64,000 bases of DNA from Stenotrophomonas sp. UBA2302 (GCA_002345545.1 DDVW01000007.1:62482-126481), one strand, 5' to 3'. Shown: positions 51,431 through 59,161, counted from the first letter of the stretch. A program made the numbers and translations. The notes: a model not told the origin generated them from the letters alone.

Positions 51431-52161
51431 GCTCCGGCTACCTGCTTGAAATCGCATGCAATTCGGCCACTTCCGCACTTGCCGCGCAGCAGGGCGGTGC
51501 CGCCCGTATCGAACTTTTCGAGAACCTGGAGCAAGGTGGCACCACGCCCTCATCCGGCACCATCCGCGTTGCCCGTGAGCACCTGCATATCCCGCTGTTC
51601 GTGCTGATCCGGCCACGCCCGGGTGATTTCCTCTACAGCGGGCTGGAAGTGGAAATCATGCTGCGCGACATTGAACACTGTCGGCACCTGGGCTGCGATG
51701 GCGTGGTGATCGGTGCACTGACTGTCGATGGCGAAATCGACATGCCCGTATGCCGCGAACTGATTGCCGCCGCTGGGCCGATGGGCGTGACCTTCCATCG
51801 CGCCTTCGACGCCACCCGCAATCTGCCAACCGCACTTGAGCAGATCGTCGAACTGGGAGCCCAGCGGATTCTGAGCTCAGGCGGACGGCAAAGCGCTGCC
51901 GAAGGTGTTCAAGTGCTGGCCTCGCTTGTCACCCAGGCCGGTCCCCGGATCAGCGTCATGGCTGGTGCCGGTCTGAATGCGGAAAACATCCAGGTCGTGG
52001 CCCGGCAAAGCGGATGCCGCGAACTGCATGCATCTGCGAAGACCACCCGCCATTCAAGCATGCGCCACCGCAATCCGGCACTGGTCGGGCTTGAGAGCGA
52101 CTGGACGCAGTCGGATATGGAGCAGGTTGCGGGTCTGGTGTCCGCACTGAAAGTGGGCTGA
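51427..52161 (+). CDS. cutC: CutC family protein
   Basis: A 244-residue TIM-barrel protein of the CutC family, historically linked to copper tolerance; the biochemical function is unsettled. Family blocks: EIACNSATSALAAQQGGAARIELFENLEQGGTTPS, IRPRPGDFLYS, GALTVDGEID and TFHRAFDA. The ATG overlaps the asparaginase stop. Its placement in a glycan-salvage operon hints at a carbohydrate-related role. It ends before the terminator at 52219. Confidence 0.92.
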   Translation: MSSGYLLEIACNSATSALAAQQGGAARIELFENLEQGGTTPSSGTIRVAREHLHIPLFVLIRPRPGDFLYSGLEVEIMLRDIEHCRHLGCDGVVIGALTVDGEIDMPVCRELIAAAGPMGVTFHRAFDATRNLPTALEQIVELGAQRILSSGGRQSAAEGVQVLASLVTQAGPRISVMAGAGLNAENIQVVARQSGCRELHASAKTTRHSSMRHRNPALVGLESDWTQSDMEQVAGLVSALKVG

Positions 52162-52218
52162 GAAGAATCTGCCGCGGCACTTCACGTGGAGACAGCCGCA
52201 GAATAGGGACAGGTAAAG

Positions 52219-52247
52219 AAAAAGCCCTGATTTCTCAGGGCTTTTTT
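52219..52247. terminator. Bidirectional terminator cutC / tRNA-Glu
   Basis: A perfect 12-bp stem AAAAAGCCCTGA / TCAGGGCTTTTT with loop TTTC and T6. It stops cutC on the plus strand and the tRNA unit on the minus strand. Confidence 0.95.
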
Positions 52248-52251
52248 GAAA

Positions 52252-52327
52252 TGGCGTCCCCACGGGGATTCGAACCCCGGTCGCCACCGTGAAAGGGTGA
52301 TGTCCTAGGCCTCTAGACGATGGGGAC
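52252..52327 (-). tRNA. tRNA-Glu (anticodon UUC), copy 1
   Basis: 76 bases including an encoded CCA. The cloverleaf reads GTCCCCATCGTCTAGAGGCC at the 5' end, with anticodon loop CTTTCAC and T-arm GGGGTTCGAATCCCC. It is the downstream member of an Ala-Glu unit ending at the 52219 terminator. Confidence 0.98.
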
Positions 52328-52378
52328 GCGTATTTTGAAATCTCGGATTTTCGATCCGGACGGCCTAATGTCCGAATT

Positions 52379-52454
52379 TGGTGGAGCCAAGCGGGATCGA
52401 ACCGCTGACCTCCTGCATGCCATGCAGGCGCTCTCCCAGCTGAGCTATGGCCCC
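52379..52454 (-). tRNA. tRNA-Ala (anticodon GGC), copy 1
   Basis: 76 bases including CCA. The acceptor stem is GGGGCCA, the anticodon stem-loop CCTGC-ATGGCAT-GCAGG gives GGC, and the T-arm is GCGGTTCGATCCCGC. It lies 51 bases upstream of tRNA-Glu copy 1 and is probably cotranscribed with it. Confidence 0.98.
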
Positions 52455-52475
52455 GCGTTGTACTGCGAGCCCGCC

Positions 52476-52481
52476 ATTATA
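52476..52481 (-). promoter_or_regulatory. -10 box for the first tRNA Ala-Glu unit
   Basis: TATAAT on the minus strand (ATTATA on plus) lies about 22 bases upstream of tRNA-Ala copy 1. No consensus -35 is seen. Together with the preceding terminator it suggests this unit is transcribed on its own. Confidence 0.6.
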
Positions 52482-52550
52482 GCGGAATTCTGCTGGATGG
52501 GAAGAGGTTTATTTCCTTTTCCAACTCCTCAACAAAGGAGTCTTTCCAAC

Positions 52551-52577
52551 AAAAAAGACCCGGTCGTCTGGGTCTTT
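52551..52577 (-). terminator. Terminator after the second tRNA unit
   Basis: An 8-bp stem AAAGACCC / GGGTCTTT with an 8-base loop ends in U6 on the minus strand. It lies just downstream of tRNA-Glu copy 2 and separates the two tRNA units. Confidence 0.9.
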
Positions 52578-52592
52578 GTTTTACTTGATGAA

Positions 52593-52668
52593 TGGCGTCC
52601 CCACGGGGATTCGAACCCCGGTCGCCACCGTGAAAGGGTGATGTCCTAGGCCTCTAGACGATGGGGAC
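52593..52668 (-). tRNA. tRNA-Glu (anticodon UUC), copy 2
   Basis: 76 bases, identical by eye to the copy at 52252-52327 including CCA. It is followed by its own terminator. Confidence 0.98.
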
Positions 52669-52721
52669 GCGTAAACTTCATCAAATTGTTCCGGCAATCC
52701 AGACGGCCTAATGTCCGGATT

Positions 52722-52797
52722 TGGTGGAGCCAAGCGGGATCGAACCGCTGACCTCCTGCATGCCATGCAGGCGCTCTCCCAGCTGAGCTATGGCCCC
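52722..52797 (-). tRNA. tRNA-Ala (anticodon GGC), copy 2
   Basis: 76 bases, identical by eye to the copy at 52379-52454. The spacer to tRNA-Glu differs from that of the other unit except for a shared stretch next to tRNA-Ala (52704-52721 versus 52361-52378). Confidence 0.98.
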
Positions 52798-52815
52798 GAT
52801 GTTGCCGAGAACGAA

Positions 52816-52844
52816 ATGATAACGGGCCTTCATTTTTACCGCAA
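52816..52844 (-). promoter_or_regulatory. Sigma70 promoter of the second tRNA unit
   Basis: On the minus strand TTGCGG, 17 bases, then TATCAT; the start would be about 10 bases before tRNA-Ala copy 2. The spacing is optimal and the spacer AT-rich. Confidence 0.75.
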
Positions 52845-53001
52845 GCGGTTTGTTGAAGATTTCATTGCGACCTAGGAAACCCGCATAAGCACCCGGCTGA
52901 TCGGCGGCATTTCCTGACAGCAGGATGCAGATACGTCCCGCATTCCAGAAGCCGGGATTGCCATAGCCTTGCCTGTGTCACGAATGGAAGCGGAGGGGAA
53001 G

Positions 53002-53403
53002 ATGGCCATCGATCTGGTGTCGTTTGTACTTGCGCTGCAACTTGCGGGCGGGCAGCCCGTACAGCGGGTCTTCAAGTGCACGGATGCGGGAGTGGTCGCG
53101 TACCAGTCCACTCCTTGCCTGGGAACTCCAGCGGCTTCATGGGAAGTCGCCGCAATGGCGCATGACCCGGCGGTCGATCGGAACCTGGAGCAGCTGCGCG
53201 TCGAGTTGCGCGATCAATGGAATGCTTCGAGGAAAGCCTCGAGAGCGGTGGGAAGTCGACAGGGCCGCACCACGCGCCCGGGAGCGGATGCCTGCCAGCG
53301 AGCGCGAACGGGGAGGGACGCCGCTTTCAGGAAGGCGGGGCTCAGGCGGAGCTTTGCGCTTTCCAGTCGCTGGGACAATGCGGTCCACGATGCCTGCCGC
53401 TGA
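53002..53403 (+). CDS. DUF4124-domain protein
   Basis: A 133-residue protein. A weak N-terminal hydrophobic stretch (DLVSFVLALQLAGG) may export or anchor it. The DUF4124 motif follows: VFKCTDAGVVAYQSTPC with its two cysteines. The second half is Arg-rich and ends WDNAVHDACR, like other xanthomonad members. A GAGGGGAAG site precedes the ATG at 53002. Function unknown; probably periplasmic. Confidence 0.75.
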   Translation: MAIDLVSFVLALQLAGGQPVQRVFKCTDAGVVAYQSTPCLGTPAASWEVAAMAHDPAVDRNLEQLRVELRDQWNASRKASRAVGSRQGRTTRPGADACQRARTGRDAAFRKAGLRRSFALSSRWDNAVHDACR

Positions 53404-53514
53404 GCTCGACAGTACAAGCCTCTGCACAGTCGGCATGATGTCTCGGCCCGTGCCGGAGCCTTCGGCGCCCAGGAATGTGTATCTGGCGACATGCGCCACA
53501 AAAAAACACCGGGC

Positions 53515-53528
53515 TTGATCCAGATCAG
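53515..53528. promoter_or_regulatory. FNR/Anr-type box
   Basis: TTGATCCAGATCAG matches the FNR consensus TTGATnnnnATCAA at 9 of 10 defined bases. It lies 56 bases before the preferred start of the HemN-like gene and upstream of the FNR gene itself, so the pair may be oxygen-controlled by FNR. Confidence 0.65.
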
Positions 53529-53583
53529 GGAAACCGGGGAGGAACTTGCCGAGGATGTCACAAGGCCCGCCGGAATCGATGGA

Positions 53584-54768
53584 ATGGACGACACCTCATT
53601 GCACAGCGCATTGCTGGAACAACCTGTCGATGTGCTTTTCCCGGCCGCGAGCCAGCTCAGCCCAGGCTTTGCCGAAGCCGGTTGGCGCGCGGCAATGCAG
53701 GCAAGCAACGAGCACCTCATTCCGCGCGGCCTCACACTCGGCTTCAAGGCTCCGCTGCATGGAGACATGGATGCCGAAGCGCTGCTTGATGCGCTGTTGA
53801 TCTGCCTGCGCCTGAATGCGGCTGCATTGGCTGATGACCGCGAAGTGGCGGCGATGGTGCTGCAGCCCGGTATTGCCGAGCAGTTGCCCGCGCCATTGCT
53901 GGGGCGTCTGCTGGATGCGGTGCCGGAGCACCTGCGCATCATCGCGCGCCCGCAGGTCGAGGTCCGGGTGGACGCATCCACCCGGATCCAGCCGGAGGAT
54001 CTGCGCAGAATCGGCAGTACGCGCTTGACTGTGATCGATCGCGCCGGTGCTGCCGGCCCGCAACTGCTGGCCCGCGGGCAGAGAGCAGGGTACACAGCAT
54101 GCTACTACCAGCTCAGCCTTCCATTGCGCGATGACCCTGCATTCCTGGAGCGGATGGAATCGGTGCTTGCCTTGGCTCCGGAACGGATTCTCCTGCCGGC
54201 CCCCTGTGCGTCGACTCTTCAGGCGGTTGATCCCTCGGCATGGCTCCAGGCCTGGCGGCTGCTACAGGCTGCGGGATATCTGCCCTTGGGAGGCGATCAT
54301 TACCAGCGGCCGGGGTTGGAGCTGCCCGTGCGCAGTGGTGAGGGGCAGCGGTATTGCGACCTGCTGGGCGTGCCTCGCCGCGAGCGACATGATCTTCTCG
54401 GGATCGGCCCGGGAGCCTGCAGCCAGATCGGCAACGTCATCTGCCGTACCGAGCCGTCATCAGCACAGTGGCGCGATTGCCTGGCTGCCGGCCAACCGGG
54501 AGTGGCGGCCGGCTTGATTCTTTCCGAACAGGAATGCCTGGTTGACGAGGTGATACAGAGTCTGGCCTGTGATCATGCGCTGGATATGCGGGTATTCGAA
54601 TGGCACAACGCTTTGCCGTTCGATGGTTGTTTCGAAGCTGCACTCGACCGTATTGCTCCTTTTATGCAGTGCGGCTGGGTGCGCCGTGAGGACAACCGGT
54701 TGCTGATCGAGAATGAAGGCCGGCTGCTGTGGCGTATAATTGCAGCGTGTTTCCTCCCAACTGCCTGA
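53584..54768 (+). CDS. HemN-like protein lacking the radical-SAM cysteines
   Basis: A 394-residue protein related to oxygen-independent coproporphyrinogen III dehydrogenase. C-terminal HemN blocks remain: DLLGVPRRERHDLLGIGPGACSQIGNVICRTE and a winged-helix-like end. The place where HemN has CxxxCxxC reads LTLGFKAPLHGDMDAEALL, with no cysteine, so it cannot hold the SAM-binding cluster. It may be a regulator, a heme- or SAM-related scaffold, or decaying. An in-frame ATG at 53491 exists, but an FNR box lies within that extension, so I chose 53584. The fnr gene starts 8 bases after the stop. Confidence 0.72.
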   Translation: MDDTSLHSALLEQPVDVLFPAASQLSPGFAEAGWRAAMQASNEHLIPRGLTLGFKAPLHGDMDAEALLDALLICLRLNAAALADDREVAAMVLQPGIAEQLPAPLLGRLLDAVPEHLRIIARPQVEVRVDASTRIQPEDLRRIGSTRLTVIDRAGAAGPQLLARGQRAGYTACYYQLSLPLRDDPAFLERMESVLALAPERILLPAPCASTLQAVDPSAWLQAWRLLQAAGYLPLGGDHYQRPGLELPVRSGEGQRYCDLLGVPRRERHDLLGIGPGACSQIGNVICRTEPSSAQWRDCLAAGQPGVAAGLILSEQECLVDEVIQSLACDHALDMRVFEWHNALPFDGCFEAALDRIAPFMQCGWVRREDNRLLIENEGRLLWRIIAACFLPTA

Positions 54769-54775
54769 ATCCCGC

Positions 54776-55549
54776 ATGACGCCTCCTGCCCGACCTCCGC
54801 GCGGCCCTTCGGGAAACACCACTCCGAATCCGGCTGCGGCAAATGATGGCGATGAGCTGAACTTCTGCAGCACCTGCGCGTTCTCCGATGCCTGTCGCTC
54901 CCAAGGCTACGGAGACAAGGGCGCACTCAGTGAGCTGCACGTGATGGTCGACCATGTCGGGCCTTACCATGCTGGCGACTACATCTTCAGGGCAGGTGAG
55001 CCATTTGATTCAATCGCGGCGGTGCGTGCCGGCATGGTCAAGACTTTCGTCGATGACAGCCTCGGCAACGAGCAGGTTCTGGGCTTCAGCCTGCCCGGGG
55101 AGGTGATCGGCCTCAATGCGATTCATGGCTCACGCTACCCGTGCAATGCCGCGGCGCTGGATACCGTGCATCTGTGCAGGATTTCCTTCCCGCGCATCAG
55201 CATGCTGGCCAGTCGCATGCCCGGGTTGCAGGCCAAACTCTTCAGCCTGTTGAGTGCCGAGATCGGCAAGGCCGCCATGCTGGCCGCCAACTACCGTACC
55301 GAAGAGCGCATGGCCGCGTTCCTGCTGGATATCTCCAGCCGTTACGCGCGGCGCGGATTCTCCGCGAACCGCTTCAACCTGACCATGACACGCACTGAAA
55401 TCGCCAACTACCTGCGGATGGCACCGGAAACGGCCAGTCGTGTGCTCAGGCGGCTGAGCGACGAAGAGGTCATCGCGGTCAAACAGCGTGAAATCCTGCT
55501 GTTGCAGCCGGAACGCCTGGCGCTGATGGCCGCCATCGACGATGCGTAA
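54776..55549 (+). CDS. fnr: FNR/Anr-type oxygen-sensing transcription regulator
   Basis: A 257-residue CRP/FNR regulator. The four iron-sulfur cysteines are Cys31, Cys34, Cys40 (C-x2-C-x5-C) and Cys123, as in E. coli FNR. The cyclic-nucleotide-like sensor is at about 60-170; the helix-turn-helix TRTEIANYLRMAPETASRVLRRL, with the Glu/Ser/Arg that read TTGAT half-sites, is near 215-237. Under low oxygen it should dimerise and bind boxes like that at 53515. It follows the HemN-like gene by 7 bases. Confidence 0.95.
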   Translation: MTPPARPPRGPSGNTTPNPAAANDGDELNFCSTCAFSDACRSQGYGDKGALSELHVMVDHVGPYHAGDYIFRAGEPFDSIAAVRAGMVKTFVDDSLGNEQVLGFSLPGEVIGLNAIHGSRYPCNAAALDTVHLCRISFPRISMLASRMPGLQAKLFSLLSAEIGKAAMLAANYRTEERMAAFLLDISSRYARRGFSANRFNLTMTRTEIANYLRMAPETASRVLRRLSDEEVIAVKQREILLLQPERLALMAAIDDA

Positions 55550-55661
55550 GCGAACCGTCCAAGCATGACCTTTGCGGCTGGGCGGAAAGCCGTGCCATCC
55601 ATGTATTCAGCGTCGGGCCATGGCGTTTGAGCTCAGCAGCGGCGCATCGACCCGAGCTGCA

Positions 55662-56750
55662 TCAGTCGTCCTCAAGCAGTCTTGCAGCCGGATTTGACGC
55701 GGCACTGCCGGTCTGGAAATAGCCAATCACGCTGGCAACCGCACGATGCTCGGTCATCTGCATGATTGCCGGTAACGGCACACCCTGGCGGCCGGCTTCG
55801 GTCACGAATCCCGAACGCAGGCTGTGCCCGCCAAAATCCCCCGCCAGACCGGCCATGCCCGCGCGCCGCTGCACGATCTCGCCGATCGCGGCCGGCGACA
55901 GGGCGGGGCCCACGCGCTGCTTCCACAACCGCCGGAAAATGGCTCCCTCGGTGATTCCGGCCGCTTCCAGCCAGTCCTGCAGTGCCAGCGCGGCGCGGTC
56001 GAGCACCGGCTTGTCCGGCGTGGAGCTGGCGGTAACGCCGGCCTGTTGGGTTTTGCTGTGCTCCAGCCGGTAGATGTAGCCCTGTTGGCCAATACGGCGC
56101 AAGTCGCGCATATCAGCGGCAGCAATTTCACTGCGGCGCCGCCCACCGCTGGCAAATCCGAAGCACAGCAGGGCTCTATCACGCAGCCCCTCCAGACTGT
56201 CGTCGCAGGTGGCCAGCATCGCCTCCAGCTCAGGCAGGGTGATGGCGGTTTTCTTGCGCGGCCGTTCACCACGTTTGACCGCGGCTCGTGCGGCGCGGCT
56301 GAGCACCGTACGCACGGCCGGCTGCTCGCAGGGATTCACGGCCTGTTTCAGCCGGTGCGCGGTGGACAACACCGCCACACGGTGCCGGACCGTCGACAAG
56401 GTCCACGGGCCCAGCTTGGCTTTCAGGCCAGCGGCCACCAAAGCCTGGTCGACCGACGCGGGAAGTTCCCAGGTCAGCGAGCCATCGGTCGAACGGCGAC
56501 GGACATGGTCGACCACAAACTGCAGCACGGTGGCCTCGGCCACCGGGAAAGCCAGTTCGATGCCATAGCGTGCCACGTGCCAGCCGGCCCAATAGCGCAA
56601 CGCCGTGGCGTAGCTGCGGGTGGTATTCTCGGCCGCGGCTTCTGCCAGCAGTTCGCGGACCGCATCAGCGGCATGATGTGCCAGCTGTTCCGGCAACACC
56701 AGCGTTGTTGCAGTGGATGCAAGTACAGGAATGACGGGATTGTTTTTCAT
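55662..56750 (-). CDS. XerC/D-like tyrosine recombinase
   Basis: A 362-residue site-specific recombinase. The SAM-like N-terminal DNA-binding domain spans about 35-155. The catalytic residues are Arg205 (GGRRRSEI), His309 and Arg312 (GGHSLRSGF), His335 (MTEHRAV) and Tyr344 (SVIGYFQ); all are intact. The ATG at 56750 was preferred to 56768. No integron cassettes or phage genes adjoin it. A 31-bp inverted-repeat site lies 28 bases upstream of the start. It could be a solitary integrase of a small element or a DNA-inversion or resolution enzyme. Confidence 0.9.
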   Translation of the reverse strand: MKNNPVIPVLASTATTLVLPEQLAHHAADAVRELLAEAAAENTTRSYATALRYWAGWHVARYGIELAFPVAEATVLQFVVDHVRRRSTDGSLTWELPASVDQALVAAGLKAKLGPWTLSTVRHRVAVLSTAHRLKQAVNPCEQPAVRTVLSRAARAAVKRGERPRKKTAITLPELEAMLATCDDSLEGLRDRALLCFGFASGGRRRSEIAAADMRDLRRIGQQGYIYRLEHSKTQQAGVTASSTPDKPVLDRAALALQDWLEAAGITEGAIFRRLWKQRVGPALSPAAIGEIVQRRAGMAGLAGDFGGHSLRSGFVTEAGRQGVPLPAIMQMTEHRAVASVIGYFQTGSAASNPAARLLEDD

Positions 56751-56777
56751 ACGTCCAATGTACATCAAAACACCATC

Positions 56778-56808
56778 TACCCGCGATAACTATCACTTAT
56801 CGCGGGTA
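56778..56808. repeat. 12-7-12 inverted repeat, candidate recombinase core site
   Basis: Perfect 12-base arms TACCCGCGATAA / TTATCGCGGGTA are separated by CTATCAC. The size and layout resemble Xer/Cre/Flp-type core sites (two recombinase arms around a 6-8 base overlap). It lies directly upstream of the recombinase gene. It could instead be an operator for that gene. Confidence 0.6.
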
Positions 56809-56909
56809 AGGAAATTGCGGGGAAGGGCGCTGATAAAGCAGCTTTTGTCGGCGATCATCGGCAAATCACGCGACATCAGGCCATTAGCCATTGCTTAAAA
56901 GCGGTTTCA

Positions 56910-56942
56910 GTTGGGTGCTGGCAGGTGTGGCCGGCACCCAAC
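56910..56942. repeat. Stem-loop in the recombinase/small-protein gap
   Basis: 13-base arms GTTGGGTGCTGGC / GCCGGCACCCAAC (one G-U pair) around a 7-base loop. No U-tract, so more like a REP element than a terminator. Confidence 0.5.
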
Positions 56943-56997
56943 GTGCGGACCGGACATGCTGGGGCGGCAGTGTCCAGGGCGCGAGTGAAACGCATCC

Positions 56998-57016
56998 GTA
57001 GGGGCTCTGCCCCTAC
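56998..57016. repeat. Short palindrome GTAGGGGC-TCT-GCCCCTAC
   Basis: An 8-bp perfect stem with a 3-base loop, 42 bases before the next gene. It begins with GTAG, as do the short Stenotrophomonas repeat elements, but is too small to assign. Confidence 0.35.
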
Positions 57017-57057
57017 ACCCCAGCTACAATGCGCCCAGGACGAATTCAGGGGGATTC

Positions 57058-57510
57058 ATGGAGCGCGAAGAGCCAACACTGAGCAAGAAGCTCGACATGG
57101 GCGACGTTGAGTTCAGGCCAAGGAGCTATAGAGGCCCGACGCGCCCGCCAGATAGAGATTCAGGAATCTGGCTGAAGGTGGGAATCGGAATTGCAGCCCT
57201 GGTGGTCATAGCCATGGGGCTGATCGAGTGGAACGCTCGCAGGCAAGCTGCGGCAATGACTGCTGAACTCACCCGCCCAATGACGCCGAAAGAAGAAGCA
57301 AGGTTCAAGGCAGAAATGGCGCGCTGGGAAGCGGAAATAGAGGCAGAAACGGCAAAGGAGCTGGCCAAGGTTCGCCGAGAAATAAGGTTCGACCCTCAGC
57401 CTATGCATATCCCAAGAGCACCGCTTCGCCCTGGGCAACGTTGCATGCAAGGGAAAAGACTCGAGCGCATTGAAGGTGGATGGCGGGACTTGCCGCATCA
57501 GCCCTGCTAA
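57058..57510 (+). CDS. Single-pass membrane protein of unknown function
   Basis: A 150-residue protein: a charged N-terminal tail, one membrane helix (residues about 37-58, IWLKVGIGIAALVVIAMGLIE), then a charged coiled-coil stretch (MTPKEEARFKAEMARWEAEI...) and a C-terminal RCMQGKRLERIEGGWRDLPHQPC with two cysteines. AGGGGG precedes the ATG. No family recognised. It is the last gene before the integrase and could be chromosomal or part of the island. Confidence 0.65.
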   Translation: MEREEPTLSKKLDMGDVEFRPRSYRGPTRPPDRDSGIWLKVGIGIAALVVIAMGLIEWNARRQAAAMTAELTRPMTPKEEARFKAEMARWEAEIEAETAKELAKVRREIRFDPQPMHIPRAPLRPGQRCMQGKRLERIEGGWRDLPHQPC

Positions 57511-57822
57511 ATAAGCAACGCGTTACTTTTCCGGATACCGGCGGGCAAGTTCGGCGACCAGAGCACCGATGCGACGCTTGGACGGGGTAGCCCCCCTAGC
57601 ATTGCCGCGCGACAAGACGTCGTCGAGGAAAGCGGCCTCTTTTTTTGTTTCACGATGACTCCAGTACCGCAATTCGCTGGACTACGCCAAGGCTCGATAC
57701 AGCAGGTTTATCAATCACTTAGGCGAGTTCAACATATGCCGGTGCTTTCCGAAACCTGACCCGGCTTCCCCTCGCGTGGCTCCCATGCGGCTCTTGGAAA
57801 CCGGGCTTTCCGAGGGGTCATC
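57511..57822. other. Probable island left-junction region
   Basis: 312 bases with no confident gene. On the minus strand an open frame of 49 codons (57523-57672, TTG start, ending LVAELARRYPEK) has native-like composition and may be the tail of a disrupted gene. A T7 run lies at 57640-57646. The left attachment site of the element should lie here, but I could not identify it. Confidence 0.4.
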
Positions 57823-59022
57823 ATGGCGAAGATCAAGCTCACCAAGTCCGCAGTCGATGCGGCACAACCTCAAGACAAGGCCATCGAACTGCGGGATACC
57901 GTGGTGCCCGGCTTCCTGTGCAAGATCACCCCGGCGGGCCGCAAGGTGTTCATGCTCCAGTACCGCACGAACGCGGGCGAGCGCCGTAAGCCCGCCCTGG
58001 GCCAATACGGGGAATTGACCGTCGATCAGGCACGCACAATGGCGCAGGAGTGGCTGGCCGAGGTGCGCAAAGGTGGCGACCCAAGCGCGGCCAAGAACGC
58101 CGCCCGCAAGGCACCGACTATGAAGGAGTTTTGCCACACCTTCATGGAGGACTACTCCAAGCAGCGCAACAAGCCCAGCACGCAGCGCGGCTACCAGGGA
58201 GTCATTGACCGTTGCATCATCCCGATCATGGGCCGGATGAAGGTGCAGGACGTAAAGCGCCCGGACGTGGCCACGCTGATGAAGAAGCTGGCCTACAAGC
58301 AGGCCGAGGCGAACCGCACCTTCGGCGTGCTGCGCAAGATGTTCAACCTGGCCGAAGTATGGGGGCTGCGCCCTGATGGGACGAACCCATGCCGCCACGT
58401 CCCGATGTACCCACCCGGCAAGGAAACCCGGCTCATCGTGGACGATGAACTGGTGCGGATCTTCCGCCAGTTGGAGTCGCTGGAGGCGGAAGGACTGGAG
58501 AACTACGTCATCCCGCTGGCGATTCGCCTGCAATTCGAGTTCGCTGCCCGCCGCTCCGAAATCTGCCCGCTGGAGTGGGACTGGATTGATCTGGAAAAGC
58601 GCCGCGTCGTCTGGCCCGACAGCAAGACCGGCGGCATTTCCAAGCCCATGAGTGAGGAAGCCTATCGGCTACTGTCCACAGCGCCGCGCCGGGAAGGTTG
58701 CCCCTATGTCCTGCCGTCGCCGAATGACCCGACCCGGCACATGACCCACGGCGAACACTATGGCGGCTGGACGCGTGTGCTCAAGGCCGCTGGTGTACCG
58801 CACGTCGGCACGCATGGCATCCGCCACCGTGCGACAACCGACATTGCCAATTCGGGCGTGCCGACCAAGGTGGGCATGAAGCTGACGGGCCACAAGACCG
58901 TGGCGATGTTCATGCACTACGTCCACACCGAGGACAAGCCGGTGCGTGATGCGGCCGAACTGGTGGCGAATCGGCGGCTGGCGATTACGGGTGCGCGCCG
59001 CACGGAGGAAATGGCGATATGA
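57823..59022 (+). CDS. int: Tn4371-family-like integrase (tyrosine recombinase)
   Basis: A 399-residue integrase. An N-terminal arm-binding DUF4102-like region (LTKSAVDAAQ...ELRDTVVPGFLCKITPAGRKVF) is followed by the core-binding domain and the catalytic domain with Arg243, Lys268, His331, Arg334, His357 and Tyr366. From memory of the family it closely resembles integrases of Tn4371-like integrative conjugative elements, which also carry a RelE-type toxin pair and RadC near the left end, as here. GAGGGG precedes the ATG. All catalytic residues are intact. Confidence 0.9.
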   Translation: MAKIKLTKSAVDAAQPQDKAIELRDTVVPGFLCKITPAGRKVFMLQYRTNAGERRKPALGQYGELTVDQARTMAQEWLAEVRKGGDPSAAKNAARKAPTMKEFCHTFMEDYSKQRNKPSTQRGYQGVIDRCIIPIMGRMKVQDVKRPDVATLMKKLAYKQAEANRTFGVLRKMFNLAEVWGLRPDGTNPCRHVPMYPPGKETRLIVDDELVRIFRQLESLEAEGLENYVIPLAIRLQFEFAARRSEICPLEWDWIDLEKRRVVWPDSKTGGISKPMSEEAYRLLSTAPRREGCPYVLPSPNDPTRHMTHGEHYGGWTRVLKAAGVPHVGTHGIRHRATTDIANSGVPTKVGMKLTGHKTVAMFMHYVHTEDKPVRDAAELVANRRLAITGARRTEEMAI

Positions 59023-59098
59023 ACTGCCTGCGAGCTTTCACGTCTTGCCCCGCTGCGCCGGTGGTGCGGCGGCATCCTGATGCTGATCCTGCCGGCCC

Positions 59099-59125
59099 AA
59101 TTGTCGCAACGCTGTCGCGACAATT
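59099..59125. promoter_or_regulatory. Inverted repeat, putative toxin-antitoxin operator
   Basis: 9-base perfect arms AATTGTCGC / GCGACAATT with a 9-base centre, immediately upstream of the higBA promoter. XRE antitoxins often repress from such palindromes. It could also end integrase transcription, but no U-tract follows. Confidence 0.6.
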
Positions 59126-59132
59126 CAGGCGC

Positions 59133-59160
59133 TTGCCATCTATACCTGAACGGATATAAT
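59133..59160 (+). promoter_or_regulatory. higBA promoter overlapping the toxin start
   Basis: TTGCCA, 16 bases, TATAAT. The -10 box ends one base before the toxin ATG at 59162, so transcription from it would begin inside the toxin gene. The antitoxin could be made without toxin from such a transcript. Confidence 0.6.
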
Positions 59161-59161
59161 C

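Noticed and set aside
56743-56750. TTTTTCAT, the attachment octamer reported for Tn4371-type elements
   Set aside because: It coincides with the start codon region of the solitary recombinase and the same octamer occurs at 36214-36221 at another gene start, so it is not specific. It is also a kilobase from the integrase.
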